Source: Gilvibacter sediminis
Lineage (GTDB): Bacteria > Bacteroidota > Bacteroidia > Flavobacteriales > Flavobacteriaceae
Assembly: GCF_028561565.1 (NCBI RefSeq)
Contig: NZ_JAQQTE010000001.1
Span: 846,633 to 910,632 of the forward strand
Direction of reading: 5' to 3'
DNA: 64,000 nt
Under the pieces are notes generated by a model that saw only the letters and a program-made list of their open reading frames with translations, searched no databases and had not been told where the DNA came from. Both the position numbers and the translations under genes were made by a program. This document shows positions 24,519-32,996 of this stretch, in pieces (position 1 is the first letter of the stretch; each line of letters opens with the position of its first letter).

Positions 24519-26081
24519 TTAATTTACTTTCTTACCATTTTTATCTTTAAAATGATATTCCAGATACGTGTAAGCATCTCTAGGTTGGATTTTTACCCAT
24601 TTTTTGTGCTCCATGAACCATTTGGTTCGCACAGATGGAAAGCCTTTGGTTAAGAAGGCCGCTATAAAAGGATGCGTATTTAACGTCAGATTTTTATAGT
24701 CTTTTTTACTTAAGCGCTTTAGGTCTTCGGTAATCCTATGTACCACACTAATTGGAGCTTCAATCTCACCCGGTTGCCCGTTAGGGTTTTCTTCGCGAGT
24801 TTTGATGTTCATCTCCGGACGTACGCGTTGTCTTGTAATTTGGATGAGTCCAAATTTACTCGGCGGCAAAATCTTGTGTTTTGCTCGGTCGTCTTCCATT
24901 TCTTTACGTAAATGGTTGTAGAGTTCGCGTCGGTGTGGTGCTTTACTCATATCGATAAAGTCAATCACGATAATACCACCCATATCACGAAGACGCAGTT
25001 GTCGCGCTACCTCAGTAGCCGCAATTAAATTCACTTCTAAGGCTGTGTCTTCTTGCGATTTGGATTTGTTGGATCGGTTTCCAGAGTTCACGTCAATAAC
25101 GTGGAGGGCCTCGGTGTGCTCAATTACCAAATAGGCGCCTTTGCTCGTCGATACCGTTCGACCAAAGGAGGTCTTGATCTGTCTTTCAATTCCAAACTTC
25201 TCGTAAATCGGAACTTTAGAATCGTAGTATTTTACAATGCTCTCCTTCTTGGGTGCAATTTCTTGCACGTAATCTTTAATTTGATAGTAGAGTTGCTCGT
25301 CATCGCAATGAATGGCACTAAAATTGTCATTCATCAAGTCGCGAATCATGGAGGTTCCCCTACTCATCTCACTTAACACCTTTGAGGGGAGGTGTGCCCC
25401 TTGTAGCTTCTTGCAGATGGCCGTCCAGCGGTCCATTAAATTCTGCAGGTCTTTGTCCAGTTCAGCTACTTTCTTTCCTTCTGCCACGGTGCGTACTATG
25501 ATCCCAAAACCTTTGGGTTGAATACTGGTCACCAGGCGCTTTAGTCTGTCTTTTTCTTCTTTGGTGCCGATCTTTTGAGAGATCGAGATCCGATTGGAAA
25601 AAGGAACCAATACAATATATCTACCGGCAATGGACAGTTCCGAAGAAATTCGGGGTCCCTTGGTAGAGATTGGCTCTTTTACAACCTGAACCAAAATCGA
25701 TTGATTGTTTTTAAGCGCGTCATTAATTTTTCCGTGCTTATCAATCTCTTTTTCAAAAGGAAAGTTCTTTAGAGAATACTCTTTAAGTTTACCTGTGCTT
25801 ACACGTTTTATGAACTTCATTAAAGAAGGCACGTTAGGCCCCAGATCGTGATAGTGCAAAAAGGCATCCTTTTCGTAACCCACATTCACGAATGCTGCAT
25901 TTAGGCCAGGCACGGTCTTTCTGATCTTGGCAATGAAAACATCACCTACAGAAAATTTGTTACCGTCTTCTTCTTTATGCAGTTCAATTAGTTTTCCATC
26001 TTTTAAAAGGGCAAAATCAACTTCAGAGGAACCGGATCTAATAAATAATTCGTAGTTCACTCGATGTAATTTTATATCCAT
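24519..26081 (-). CDS. rng: Ribonuclease E/G-family endoribonuclease
   Basis: Processes rRNA precursors and degrades mRNA in the cytoplasm. The 520 residues are RNase G-sized: S1-like RNA-binding domain (about 38-130, SVGDVFIAKIRKTVPGLNAAFV), a 5'-sensor region, and a DNase I-like catalytic core with metal ligands Asp330 (HVIDVNSGN) and Asp374 (IVIDFIDM). The paired cysteines of the E. coli RNase E zinc-link (CPxC) are replaced by RPEMNIKTREENPNG, so dimer contacts must differ. The gene follows the HU and small basic protein genes but is separated from them by a terminator. Confidence 0.95.
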   Translation of the reverse strand: MDIKLHRVNYELFIRSGSSEVDFALLKDGKLIELHKEEDGNKFSVGDVFIAKIRKTVPGLNAAFVNVGYEKDAFLHYHDLGPNVPSLMKFIKRVSTGKLKEYSLKNFPFEKEIDKHGKINDALKNNQSILVQVVKEPISTKGPRISSELSIAGRYIVLVPFSNRISISQKIGTKEEKDRLKRLVTSIQPKGFGIIVRTVAEGKKVAELDKDLQNLMDRWTAICKKLQGAHLPSKVLSEMSRGTSMIRDLMNDNFSAIHCDDEQLYYQIKDYVQEIAPKKESIVKYYDSKVPIYEKFGIERQIKTSFGRTVSTSKGAYLVIEHTEALHVIDVNSGNRSNKSKSQEDTALEVNLIAATEVARQLRLRDMGGIIVIDFIDMSKAPHRRELYNHLRKEMEDDRAKHKILPPSKFGLIQITRQRVRPEMNIKTREENPNGQPGEIEAPISVVHRITEDLKRLSKKDYKNLTLNTHPFIAAFLTKGFPSVRTKWFMEHKKWVKIQPRDAYTYLEYHFKDKNGKKVN

Positions 26082-26223
26082 GAAGCCCTAAGGCCATCAC
26101 AGATGGATTAAACATATTATTTTACAGGTTTTACTTCTAAAACCAGTGAATAAGCCAGCCTTTTCGCTCAGCTAAGCGGGCGGCAAATTCAGTATCAAAG
26201 AACGATTTGTTAATGCTGAATAC

Positions 26224-26250
26224 GAAAAAAGTAGTGTTACACTACTTTTT
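26224..26250 (-). terminator. Intrinsic terminator overlapping a stop codon
   Basis: AAAAAGTAGTG and CACTACTTTTTT pair around TAA/TTA. On the minus strand the TAG stop of the 29-residue gene is inside the ascending stem. Confidence 0.85.
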
Positions 26251-26331
26251 CTTGTGACGATTAGCGCGTCTTCTTTTCTTACGCTTGTGCGTCGCTACCT
26301 TATGTCTTTTTCTTTTCTTACCACTTGGCAT
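26242..26331 (-). CDS. 29-residue highly basic protein, probable ribosomal protein (bL38-like)
   Basis: The frame begins ATG (26331) and ends TAG (26242): MPSGKKRKRHKVATHKRKK, then RRRANRHKKK. Twenty of 29 residues are Lys, Arg or His. It lies 23 nt after the HU gene, has its own terminator and precedes RNase G. I recall similar tiny basic proteins at this place in other Bacteroidota genomes. The composition suits a protein buried in rRNA, and the Bacteroidota-specific ribosomal protein bL38 is the best guess from memory, not verified. It is too short for routine gene callers. Confidence 0.8.
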   Translation of the reverse strand: MPSGKKRKRHKVATHKRKKRRRANRHKKK

Positions 26332-26353
26332 AGGTCAGGATCTATTAGTGTTA

Positions 26354-26644
26354 TTATTTAACCTCCACGTTAGACTTCACGCTCTCTACAAATACTTTTG
26401 CAGGCTTGAACGCTGGAATATTGTGTGCAGGAATCTTGATTGTTGTATTCTTAGAAATGTTTCTTCCGGTTTTCTCCGCGCGAGTTTTGATGATAAAACT
26501 TCCGAATCCTCTTAGGTAAACATTGTCACCACTTTCCAAAGAATTCTTAACCTCGCTCATAAATGATTCAACAGTAGCTTGAACATCTCCTTTTTCCATT
26601 CCTAGCTTCTCTGAAATTCTCGCTACGATATCTGCTTTCGTCAT
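26354..26644 (-). CDS. HU-family DNA-binding protein
   Basis: A 96-aa nucleoid protein that bends and compacts DNA. The HU fold is complete: N-terminal helices MTKADIVARISEKLGMEKGDVQATVESFM, then GDNVYLRGFGSFIIKTRAEKTGRNISK, the beta-arm with KIPAHNIPAFKPAK where the Pro at the arm tip is conserved, and the C-terminal helix. It is the first gene of a unit with the 29-residue protein and is divergent from mutY. Confidence 0.95.
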   Translation of the reverse strand: MTKADIVARISEKLGMEKGDVQATVESFMSEVKNSLESGDNVYLRGFGSFIIKTRAEKTGRNISKNTTIKIPAHNIPAFKPAKVFVESVKSNVEVK

Positions 26645-26752
26645 TATTAATATATTTTTTTGTTTAAGGGATAATTTTACAAGAGCGCAAATATAAACAT
26701 TTTAAATTCAATTAATAAAGCTTAATTGCTTAAAAAATAACGAGATATCGGC

Positions 26753-26760
26753 TACCTTCG
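26753..26760 (+). promoter_or_regulatory. -7-like promoter box of mutY
   Basis: TACCTTCG differs from TAnnTTTG by one base and ends 5 nt before the mutY ATG. Confidence 0.45.
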
Positions 26761-26765
26761 TCTGT

Positions 26766-27824
26766 ATGAACCTACCCAATGCTTCATTTTCTAAACCACT
26801 AATTGCGTGGTACTTACAAAATAAGCGCAGCCTGCCTTGGCGACAGACCAAGGACCCCTATAAAATTTGGTTGTCAGAAATCATGTTACAGCAAACCAGA
26901 GTTGAACAAGGTTTGCCGTATTACGAGAAGTTTTTGCTTCATTTCCCCAAGGTGGAAGACCTGGCCAATGCTAGTGAGCAAGAGGTTTTAAAGTTGTGGC
27001 AAGGCTTAGGATACTATTCCAGGGCGAGAAATCTCCACGCCACGGCTAAATATGTTGCTTTTGAGTGCAGCGGGGTTTTCCCTAATAACTATAAGGACTT
27101 AAAAAAGCTCAAAGGGGTTGGGGATTATACGGCTTCTGCAATTGCCTCCATTTGTTTTGATGAAGCTGCTGCTGTAGTTGATGGAAATGTATACCGGGCG
27201 CTTTCACGTAGCTTCGGAATTGATACTCCCATTGATAGTAGTGCTGGCCAAAAAGAGTTTAAAGCCTTGGCGCAAGAACTCATTGATCCAAGCCAGCCTG
27301 GAACCTTTAATCAAGCCATGATGGAATTTGGAGCGCGGCTTTGCAAACCCAGAAACCCGGATTGTCCAGATTGTTTTTTTAAAGACCGATGTATTGCTCT
27401 AGCTACAGACAAAATCGGTTCCTTGCCCGTAAAGAAAGGCAAGACCAAAGTGCGCAAGCGCTACTTTAATTATATAGTGCCCCAAGGTCCTGAAGGGCAA
27501 ACCCTACTGATCCAAAAAGAGACTAAAGGAATTTGGCACAAACTCTTTGAATTTCCCAATCTAGAAACAGCAGCTCCGGCAACCGCAGAGGAGGTCACAG
27601 GGTCCACAGTGTTCAAGGAAATCTTTAAAGCGGGTCATTCACCCGAATTGCTGCGTTATAACGATGAACCTGTAAGACATAAATTATCGCATCAACATTT
27701 AGAGATTACCTTCTGGATCGCCAGCTATCAAACTGCTTTGGAAGGGGCTATTTCTCAGGATCAATTGCAGGATTTTCCTGTTCCTGTAGTTTTGGAACGA
27801 TTTATAAACAGCTACAACTTTTAA
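26766..27824 (+). CDS. mutY: A/G-specific adenine glycosylase
   Basis: Removes adenine paired with 8-oxoguanine in base-excision repair. The 352-aa protein has catalytic Glu38 (SEIMLQQTRV), the helix-hairpin-helix LKGVGDYTASAI with catalytic Asp139 (VVDGNV), and a 4Fe-4S cluster with Cys193, Cys200, Cys203 and Cys209 in the normal C-x6-C-x2-C-x5-C pattern. The C-terminal NUDIX-like domain (about 230-350) for 8-oxoG recognition is present. It leads the conserved mutY-ssb-gldE-gldD cluster. Confidence 0.96.
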   Translation: MNLPNASFSKPLIAWYLQNKRSLPWRQTKDPYKIWLSEIMLQQTRVEQGLPYYEKFLLHFPKVEDLANASEQEVLKLWQGLGYYSRARNLHATAKYVAFECSGVFPNNYKDLKKLKGVGDYTASAIASICFDEAAAVVDGNVYRALSRSFGIDTPIDSSAGQKEFKALAQELIDPSQPGTFNQAMMEFGARLCKPRNPDCPDCFFKDRCIALATDKIGSLPVKKGKTKVRKRYFNYIVPQGPEGQTLLIQKETKGIWHKLFEFPNLETAAPATAEEVTGSTVFKEIFKAGHSPELLRYNDEPVRHKLSHQHLEITFWIASYQTALEGAISQDQLQDFPVPVVLERFINSYNF

Positions 27825-27865
27825 GTGGAAAAATTAGGTATATTTGATTTCAAGATGACAGAACT

Positions 27866-28321
27866 ATGAGCGGGACGATCAACAAAGTGATCCTTATTGG
27901 ACATACCGGAGACGCGGTGAAAATGCACTATTTTGAAGGTGGAGGAGCCATTGGGCGATTTCCTTTGGCCACCAATGAAACCTATACCAACAGAACCACT
28001 GGAGAAAAGGTTTCGAATACCGAGTGGCACAATATTGTGGTAAGAAATAAGGCAGCTGAGATCTGTGAAAAATACCTCAATAAAGGAGATAAGGTTTATA
28101 TAGAAGGTCGCCTAAAGACCCGCAAGTGGCAAGACGAGCAAGGAAATGACCGTTATTCCACAGAGATCCAATGTACGGATTTCACATTCTTGACCCCGAA
28201 AACAGAAGGAGGCGCTCCTGGAGGGATGGCTGCACCAGCAGCAGCTCCACAAGCCGCTCCTGCTGCAAAACCAGCTGCTCCGGCACCTGTAGAAGAGGAC
28301 GACGACGATCTTCCTTTTTAG
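27866..28321 (+). CDS. ssb: Single-stranded DNA-binding protein
   Basis: Binds ssDNA during replication, recombination and repair. The OB-fold covers about residues 1-110 (MSGTINKVILIGHTGDAVKMH, then EWHNIVVRNKAAEICEKYLNKGDKVYIEGRL). A Gly/Ala/Pro-rich linker leads to the acidic tip EEDDDDLPF that docks partner proteins. At 151 aa it is normal. The DDLPF tip is shared with the DUF3127 protein at 52070. Confidence 0.96.
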   Translation: MSGTINKVILIGHTGDAVKMHYFEGGGAIGRFPLATNETYTNRTTGEKVSNTEWHNIVVRNKAAEICEKYLNKGDKVYIEGRLKTRKWQDEQGNDRYSTEIQCTDFTFLTPKTEGGAPGGMAAPAAAPQAAPAAKPAAPAPVEEDDDDLPF

Positions 28322-28339
28322 TAACTAAACGATTCGCCC

Positions 28340-29650
28340 TTGGACCTGGAACCTCCGAGTATACTGTTAACTCTAGCTTATTCCAACGCCATAAGTTTGG
28401 CAGTAATACTGCTGCTTTTACTCTGCTCAGCGCTGATCTCAGCCTCTGAGGTGGCTTTCTTTTCCCTTTCCTCTACGGATTTGGAATCAGAAGGGGAAAA
28501 GCCTTCCAAAAAACTAGAGATCGTTGGGGAACTTTTGTCCAAACCCAAGAAGCTTTTGGCCACTATTTTGGTCTCGAACAACTTCATTAATATTGCAATC
28601 ATTCTCTTGTTTGATTCTGTTGCAGAGGTTTTCTTTAGCGGTCTCACTACTGATTTTCTAGGCATTCCCGTACGCTTCATCGTTGAAGTAGGCGTAGTGA
28701 CCTTTTTCATTTTGCTTTTTGGAGAGATCTTACCCAAGATCTATGCTTCCCGAAACAATATGTCCTTTGCACTTTTTATGGCTTATCCCTTAAAGGTCTT
28801 GGAGGTATTGCTTTCACCGCTCTCCCTACCCATGCGTTCCATTACGCGTTTTATTGAGGGTCGATTTGGGCGTAAAAAATCTAATTTCAGTGTAGATCAA
28901 CTGTCTCAAGCTTTGGAGCTCACCTCAGAAGACGACACCACCCAAGAAGAACAAAAGATCCTGCAAGGAATTGTGACCTTCGGAAACACCGATGCCAAGC
29001 AGGTAATGAAACCGCGTATGGATCTGTTTGCCTTGAGCAACGATCAGGAATTTGAAGCTATTTTGCCAGAGATCGTGAGCAATGGATACTCGAGAATCCC
29101 GGTCTATCAAGACAATATTGACAAGATTACTGGCGTGCTTTATGTGAAGGATCTGCTGCCGTTCTTAGGTGAGAAGAAATTGGATTGGGTCTCTTTGCAA
29201 CGCGAGGCTTACTTTGTTCCGGAGAATAAAAAGTTAGATGACCTCTTGGCGGAATTCAAGGAGATGAAGATGCACTTGGCCATAGTGGTTGATGAGTACG
29301 GAGGCACTAGCGGCTTACTTTCTTTAGAAGATATTTTGGAGGAGATCGTTGGTGAGATCTCCGACGAGTTTGACGATGACGACATCATTTACTCCAAACT
29401 GGATGACACCACTTACGTCTTTGAAGGCAAAACTCCTCTAAAAGATGTTTACAAGGTCATCGGCTTGGAAGATCCAACCGCTTTTGAAGAAAATAAGGGA
29501 GAAGCTGAATCTCTGGCAGGTTTTCTTTTAGAGATCGCTAAAGGATTCCCGAAGAAGAATGAGGTACTAAAGTTTGAACACTATACGTTTACCATAGAGG
29601 CCTTTGAGAACAAAAGGATCAAACAAATCAAATTGACCATTAAGGAATGA
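28340..29650 (+). CDS. gldE: GldE, gliding/T9SS-associated CBS-domain membrane protein
   Basis: A CNNM/CorC-type protein of 436 aa: DUF21 membrane domain with three or four helices (about residues 15-150), tandem CBS domains (about 200-330, VMKPRMDLFALSND and MKMHLAIVVDEYGGTSGLLSLEDILEEIVG), and the C-terminal transporter-associated domain (350-435). GldE supports GldD and the gliding machinery in Flavobacteria. A TTG at 28340 is the start, since the product MDLEPPS then has the family N terminus. The next gene overlaps by 4 nt and is gldD, which secures the name. Confidence 0.93.
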   Translation: MDLEPPSILLTLAYSNAISLAVILLLLLCSALISASEVAFFSLSSTDLESEGEKPSKKLEIVGELLSKPKKLLATILVSNNFINIAIILLFDSVAEVFFSGLTTDFLGIPVRFIVEVGVVTFFILLFGEILPKIYASRNNMSFALFMAYPLKVLEVLLSPLSLPMRSITRFIEGRFGRKKSNFSVDQLSQALELTSEDDTTQEEQKILQGIVTFGNTDAKQVMKPRMDLFALSNDQEFEAILPEIVSNGYSRIPVYQDNIDKITGVLYVKDLLPFLGEKKLDWVSLQREAYFVPENKKLDDLLAEFKEMKMHLAIVVDEYGGTSGLLSLEDILEEIVGEISDEFDDDDIIYSKLDDTTYVFEGKTPLKDVYKVIGLEDPTAFEENKGEAESLAGFLLEIAKGFPKKNEVLKFEHYTFTIEAFENKRIKQIKLTIKE

Positions 29651-30201
29651 GATACCTGTTTGCGTGTTTAATATCGATAGTGCTTTTAGCGAGTTGCCAA
29701 GATCGTGTAGTGGTTAAACCTGCTGCACAATTGCGCTTGGAATATCCGGAGGCAACTTATGCCCAGGCAGAGTTTGACTGCAACTACTCTTTTAGTGTGA
29801 ATCAGATTGCAGAGCTTCAACAGCGCAATAATTGTTGGGTCAATGTGCATTATCCGGCTATTGATGCAACCATTTATTTGACCTATCGCCCGGTGGAGAA
29901 CAACTTGGATTCGCTCTTGTTTGATGCCCAGAAGTTGACCTATGATCACACCGTTAAGGCCAATAAGATCTTAGAACAACCTCGAATCGATCCTATAAAT
30001 AAGGTCTACGGAATGTTCTATATGATCGATGGTGACGCGGCTACCCAATCGCAATTCTACGTAACGGATTCCATCAATCACTTTGTGACAGGATCTGTTT
30101 ATTTCAACGCCAAGCCCAATTTTGATTCTATCTTACCTGCAGTGGAATACCTGCGTAATGACGTGCGTCGTATGATGGAATCAATGAGCTGGGAAGAATA
30201 A
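29647..30201 (+). CDS. gldD: GldD, gliding motility lipoprotein
   Basis: A 184-aa lipoprotein with lipobox LLASC (Cys17). The mature N terminus VKPAAQLRLEYPEATY and the ending RNDVRRMMESMSWEE are characteristic of GldD, which is required for gliding motility and T9SS function in Flavobacterium. It is translationally coupled to gldE (ATGA overlap). The presence of gldD and gldE does not by itself prove motility, as other members of the machinery lie outside the window. Confidence 0.93.
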   Translation: MRYLFACLISIVLLASCQDRVVVKPAAQLRLEYPEATYAQAEFDCNYSFSVNQIAELQQRNNCWVNVHYPAIDATIYLTYRPVENNLDSLLFDAQKLTYDHTVKANKILEQPRIDPINKVYGMFYMIDGDAATQSQFYVTDSINHFVTGSVYFNAKPNFDSILPAVEYLRNDVRRMMESMSWEE

Positions 30202-30252
30202 GCATTAATTTAAATAGTCTACTCCCTGAATTTTTAAGACCTTTGCAACTTC

Positions 30253-31140
30253 ATGCAACAGGCCAATCTAAAATGGGTGTTTTTGGTGCTTTTAGCACTG
30301 ATTTGGGGTAGCTCTTTTATCCTTATTAAAAAAGCGCTTATCGGTCTGAGTCCAATTCAACTCGGAGCCTTACGCGTTCTGATTTCTGGTGCATTTCTGC
30401 TGATTGCGGGTTGGAGCAAGCTCCGAAAGATTCCAAAGAAAAGCCTCCTGTGGATCACTATCTCTGGGTTTTTAGGAACCTTCTTTCCCGCCTTTCTCTT
30501 TGCTTTTGCTGAAACGGAGATTGACAGCGCCATTGCCTCCATTTTAAACTCTTTAGTTCCTTTAAATACCATCATTATTGGTGTTAGCCTATTTGGTATA
30601 GGCACTTCCAGACAACAAGTAATTGGTGTGGTTATAGGATTTGTCGGAACCGTATTGCTGATCTTGGGTGGAGCGGCCCTTAAACCAGATCAGAATTACT
30701 TCTATGCGCTTTTTGTAGTGGTAGCCTCTGTGATGTATGCGACCAATTCTAACATCATAAAAAAGCACTTACAGGAAGTTCCTCCATTAGCTATTGCCGC
30801 AGGAAACTTTGCTGCCATTATGATACCCGCCTTTTTGGTATTGGTCTGGGATGGTTTCCTCAAAACCAACCCGCTAGAGAATGAAGCTGTAGTTTCCTCT
30901 TTGGGTTATTTGGTGGTGCTCTGTTTGTTCGGAACGGCCATGGCCAAGGTGTTGTACAATAAACTGGTGCAGATGGCAACGCCTGTATTTGCAGCCTCTG
31001 TGACTTATTTGATGCCCATAGTTGCTGTGCTTTGGGGTATTTTAGATGGAGAGCGTTTTACCGTTCAAGAAGCACTAGCATCCTTACTCATTCTCTTTGG
31101 GTTTATTGGGCGAATCGAGGTCGGACTTCCAAGAAGCTAA
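30253..31140 (+). CDS. EamA/DMT-family transporter
   Basis: Ten transmembrane helices in two EamA repeats (about residues 1-140 and 150-290) over 295 aa. The first begins VFLVLLALIWGSSFILIKKALIGLSP, the usual RhaT/EamA opening. Such proteins export amino acids, metabolites or drugs. The substrate cannot be predicted. It is a single gene with a weak -7-like sequence close to its ATG at 30253. Confidence 0.9.
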   Translation: MQQANLKWVFLVLLALIWGSSFILIKKALIGLSPIQLGALRVLISGAFLLIAGWSKLRKIPKKSLLWITISGFLGTFFPAFLFAFAETEIDSAIASILNSLVPLNTIIIGVSLFGIGTSRQQVIGVVIGFVGTVLLILGGAALKPDQNYFYALFVVVASVMYATNSNIIKKHLQEVPPLAIAAGNFAAIMIPAFLVLVWDGFLKTNPLENEAVVSSLGYLVVLCLFGTAMAKVLYNKLVQMATPVFAASVTYLMPIVAVLWGILDGERFTVQEALASLLILFGFIGRIEVGLPRS

Positions 31141-31214
31141 AAAGCTAGAATTTACACGCCCTTATTCTGTATTTAAATTTAAAGCAAACCGTTTGTGTTT
31201 TTGGTATTTAGCCC

Positions 31215-31222
31215 TATATTTG
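31215..31222 (+). promoter_or_regulatory. -7 promoter box of rplU-rpmA, with leader
   Basis: TATATTTG matches the consensus, with TTTG-like sequences about 20 bp upstream. The 73-nt leader to the ATG at 31296 contains an imperfect stem, CCTC-AGGCAA with TTGCTGA-GAGG, a possible target of autogenous control. Confidence 0.6.
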
Positions 31223-31295
31223 CACCCCTCTTAGGCAATATTGTTTTTGCTGATCTGAGGAAAGTTTAAAAAACAAATTAATCAAACGTTACGCC

Positions 31296-31835
31296 ATGTA
31301 CGCAATTGTAGAGATAGCAGGGCAGCAATTTAAAGTTGCGAAAGACCAAAAAGTCTTTGTACACCGTTTGGCCACTGAAGAAGGTAAGCAAGTTGCATTT
31401 GACAACGTACTTCTAATTGGTGACGGAGACAAAGTTACTGTTGGCGCCCCGGTTATAGAAGGTGCCCAAGTAGGTGCCAAGGTGCTTAAGCACTTAAAAG
31501 GTGACAAAGTGATCGTATTCAAAAAGAAACGTCGCAAAGGTTACAAAGTAAAGAACGGACACAGACAACACTTGTCTGAGATCGTAATTGAGAGCATTGT
31601 TGCTTCTGGAGCTAAGAAAGCTGCTCCTAAAGCTGAAAAGGCTGCTCCAAAAGCTGAGAAATCAGCGCCTAAAAAAGAAACTAAAGCTGCAGCTCCTAAA
31701 GCTGAGGCCGCTCCTGCAACAGACGATCTTTCTAAAAAGACCGTTGCTGAATTGAAAGAGATGGCTAAAGAAGCTGGGATCACCGGAATTTCTTCAATGA
31801 AGAAAGCTGATCTAATCACTGCATTAAGCAAATAA
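31296..31835 (+). CDS. rplU: 50S ribosomal protein L21 with C-terminal extension
   Basis: The bL21 core is residues 1-103 (MYAIVEIAGQQFKVAKDQKV ... KGYKVKNGHRQHLSEIVIESI). An Ala/Lys/Pro-rich linker of about 40 residues follows, with repeats of KAAPKAEK, and then a helical domain (146-179, KKTVAELKEMAKEAGITGIS) resembling the Rho-N/HeH or SAP fold. Ordinary L21 has only about 103 residues, so this extension is additional. rpmA follows 20 nt later. Confidence 0.95.
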   Translation: MYAIVEIAGQQFKVAKDQKVFVHRLATEEGKQVAFDNVLLIGDGDKVTVGAPVIEGAQVGAKVLKHLKGDKVIVFKKKRRKGYKVKNGHRQHLSEIVIESIVASGAKKAAPKAEKAAPKAEKSAPKKETKAAAPKAEAAPATDDLSKKTVAELKEMAKEAGITGISSMKKADLITALSK

Positions 31836-31855
31836 TCACTTAAAACCGAGAAAAG

Positions 31856-32119
31856 ATGGCTCACAAAAAAGGAGTTGGTAGTTCGAAGAACGGTAGAGAA
31901 TCAGAATCGAAACGCTTAGGTGTAAAGATTTTTGGTGGACAGGCTGCTGTTGCTGGGAACATCATCGTACGTCAACGCGGTACTGCTCACAATCCAGGTG
32001 AGAATGTATACGCCGGAAAAGATCATACCTTACATGCCAAAGTAGACGGTATTGTGAAGTTTGAGAAAAAACGCAACAACAAGTCTTACGTTTCAATTGT
32101 TCCTCACGGAGAAGCTTAA
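31856..32119 (+). CDS. rpmA: 50S ribosomal protein L27
   Basis: An 87-aa protein of the large subunit near the peptidyl-transferase centre. The N terminus [20 protein letters not shown] is typical and has no Firmicutes-type cleaved extension. [17 protein letters not shown] is the conserved core. It is the second gene of the rplU-rpmA pair, closed by a terminator. Confidence 0.98.
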   Translation: MAHKKGVGSSKNGRESESKRLGVKIFGGQAAVAGNIIVRQRGTAHNPGENVYAGKDHTLHAKVDGIVKFEKKRNNKSYVSIVPHGEA

Positions 32120-32141
32120 GAAAGACGTTGTACAGAATTAG

Positions 32142-32171
32142 AAAGCCCTTGCGAATGCAGGGGCTTTTTTT
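32142..32171 (+). terminator. Intrinsic terminator after rpmA
   Basis: AAAGCCCTTGC and GCAGGGGCTTT pair around GAAT, followed by seven T. Confidence 0.9.
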
Positions 32172-32182
32172 ATGCTGCGGTG

Positions 32183-32986
32183 TTATGCTGCTTTTTGACG
32201 GTGCTCCGTCATGGATCTTATGACCTTTTTCATGATCAAAACTTTGCCCCAACGCGGTACAGAACGCAATCCAAAGATCAGCATTTTGGATACCCTTCCT
32301 GGGAAGGTGGTATTGCGTTTGCCCAGACTACTCAAGATATCCCGAGCCACTATAGAAGGGGATTGCCCTTCCATTTGCATATTAGCTCGCGCAGCAAAAC
32401 CTGTTTCTACTGGTCCCGGAGCTGCACTAAGCACATCTACATTAAATGGTTTTAGTTCGTGATACAGCCCTTCACTCAAGTTTTGAACATAGGCTTTGGA
32501 TGCTGCATAATTTGCGGCTCCCGGAGTGCCTTGAAAGGCGACAATAGAACTCAGCATAATTAAGCCACCGCGACCTTGCTCAGCAAAACGACGCCCAAAA
32601 TAATGCGCCAAAGCAGCAACGGAAATGCAATTCAAGGAGAGCATGTTGAGTTCGGTATCTAGGTCTGAGTTAATATAGTCTCCAGAGGTGCCAAAACCAG
32701 CATTCAGCACCACGAGCCCCAATTCAAAGGATTTGACCTCTTCACAAAGTTGATGCACCTGCTCTAATACGGACAGGTCTTTGGTGATTACCTCTGTAGA
32801 GACTGGATATTGAAAAACGATCTTTCTTGCCATCTTGTCCAGCTTCTTTTGGTTTCTGGCGCAAAGAATAATGTTGAAGCCCTTTTCTGCCAGCTGATAG
32901 GCAATAGCCGCACCAATTCCTGAGGAGGCTCCGGTAACCAGAGCCCATTGCCCGTATTTATTTTTGAACTTACAATTCTTGTCCAT
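32183..32986 (-). CDS. Short-chain dehydrogenase/reductase
   Basis: A classical SDR with NAD(P)-binding TGASSGIG (near residue 17), the NAG motif LNAGFG, catalytic Ser in LSSIVAFQG and Tyr-x3-Lys in YAASKAYV. The C-terminal basic tail is typical of the membrane-peripheral HSD17B12-like subgroup. The substrate is unknown. A TTG at 33007 would add 7 residues and overlap the upstream TonB-receptor gene; the ATG at 32986 (MDKNCKFKN) is preferred. It may be cotranscribed with that receptor. Confidence 0.9.
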   Translation of the reverse strand: MDKNCKFKNKYGQWALVTGASSGIGAAIAYQLAEKGFNIILCARNQKKLDKMARKIVFQYPVSTEVITKDLSVLEQVHQLCEEVKSFELGLVVLNAGFGTSGDYINSDLDTELNMLSLNCISVAALAHYFGRRFAEQGRGGLIMLSSIVAFQGTPGAANYAASKAYVQNLSEGLYHELKPFNVDVLSAAPGPVETGFAARANMQMEGQSPSIVARDILSSLGKRNTTFPGRVSKMLIFGLRSVPRWGKVLIMKKVIRSMTEHRQKAA

Positions 32987-32996
32987 GGGGGTAGGT

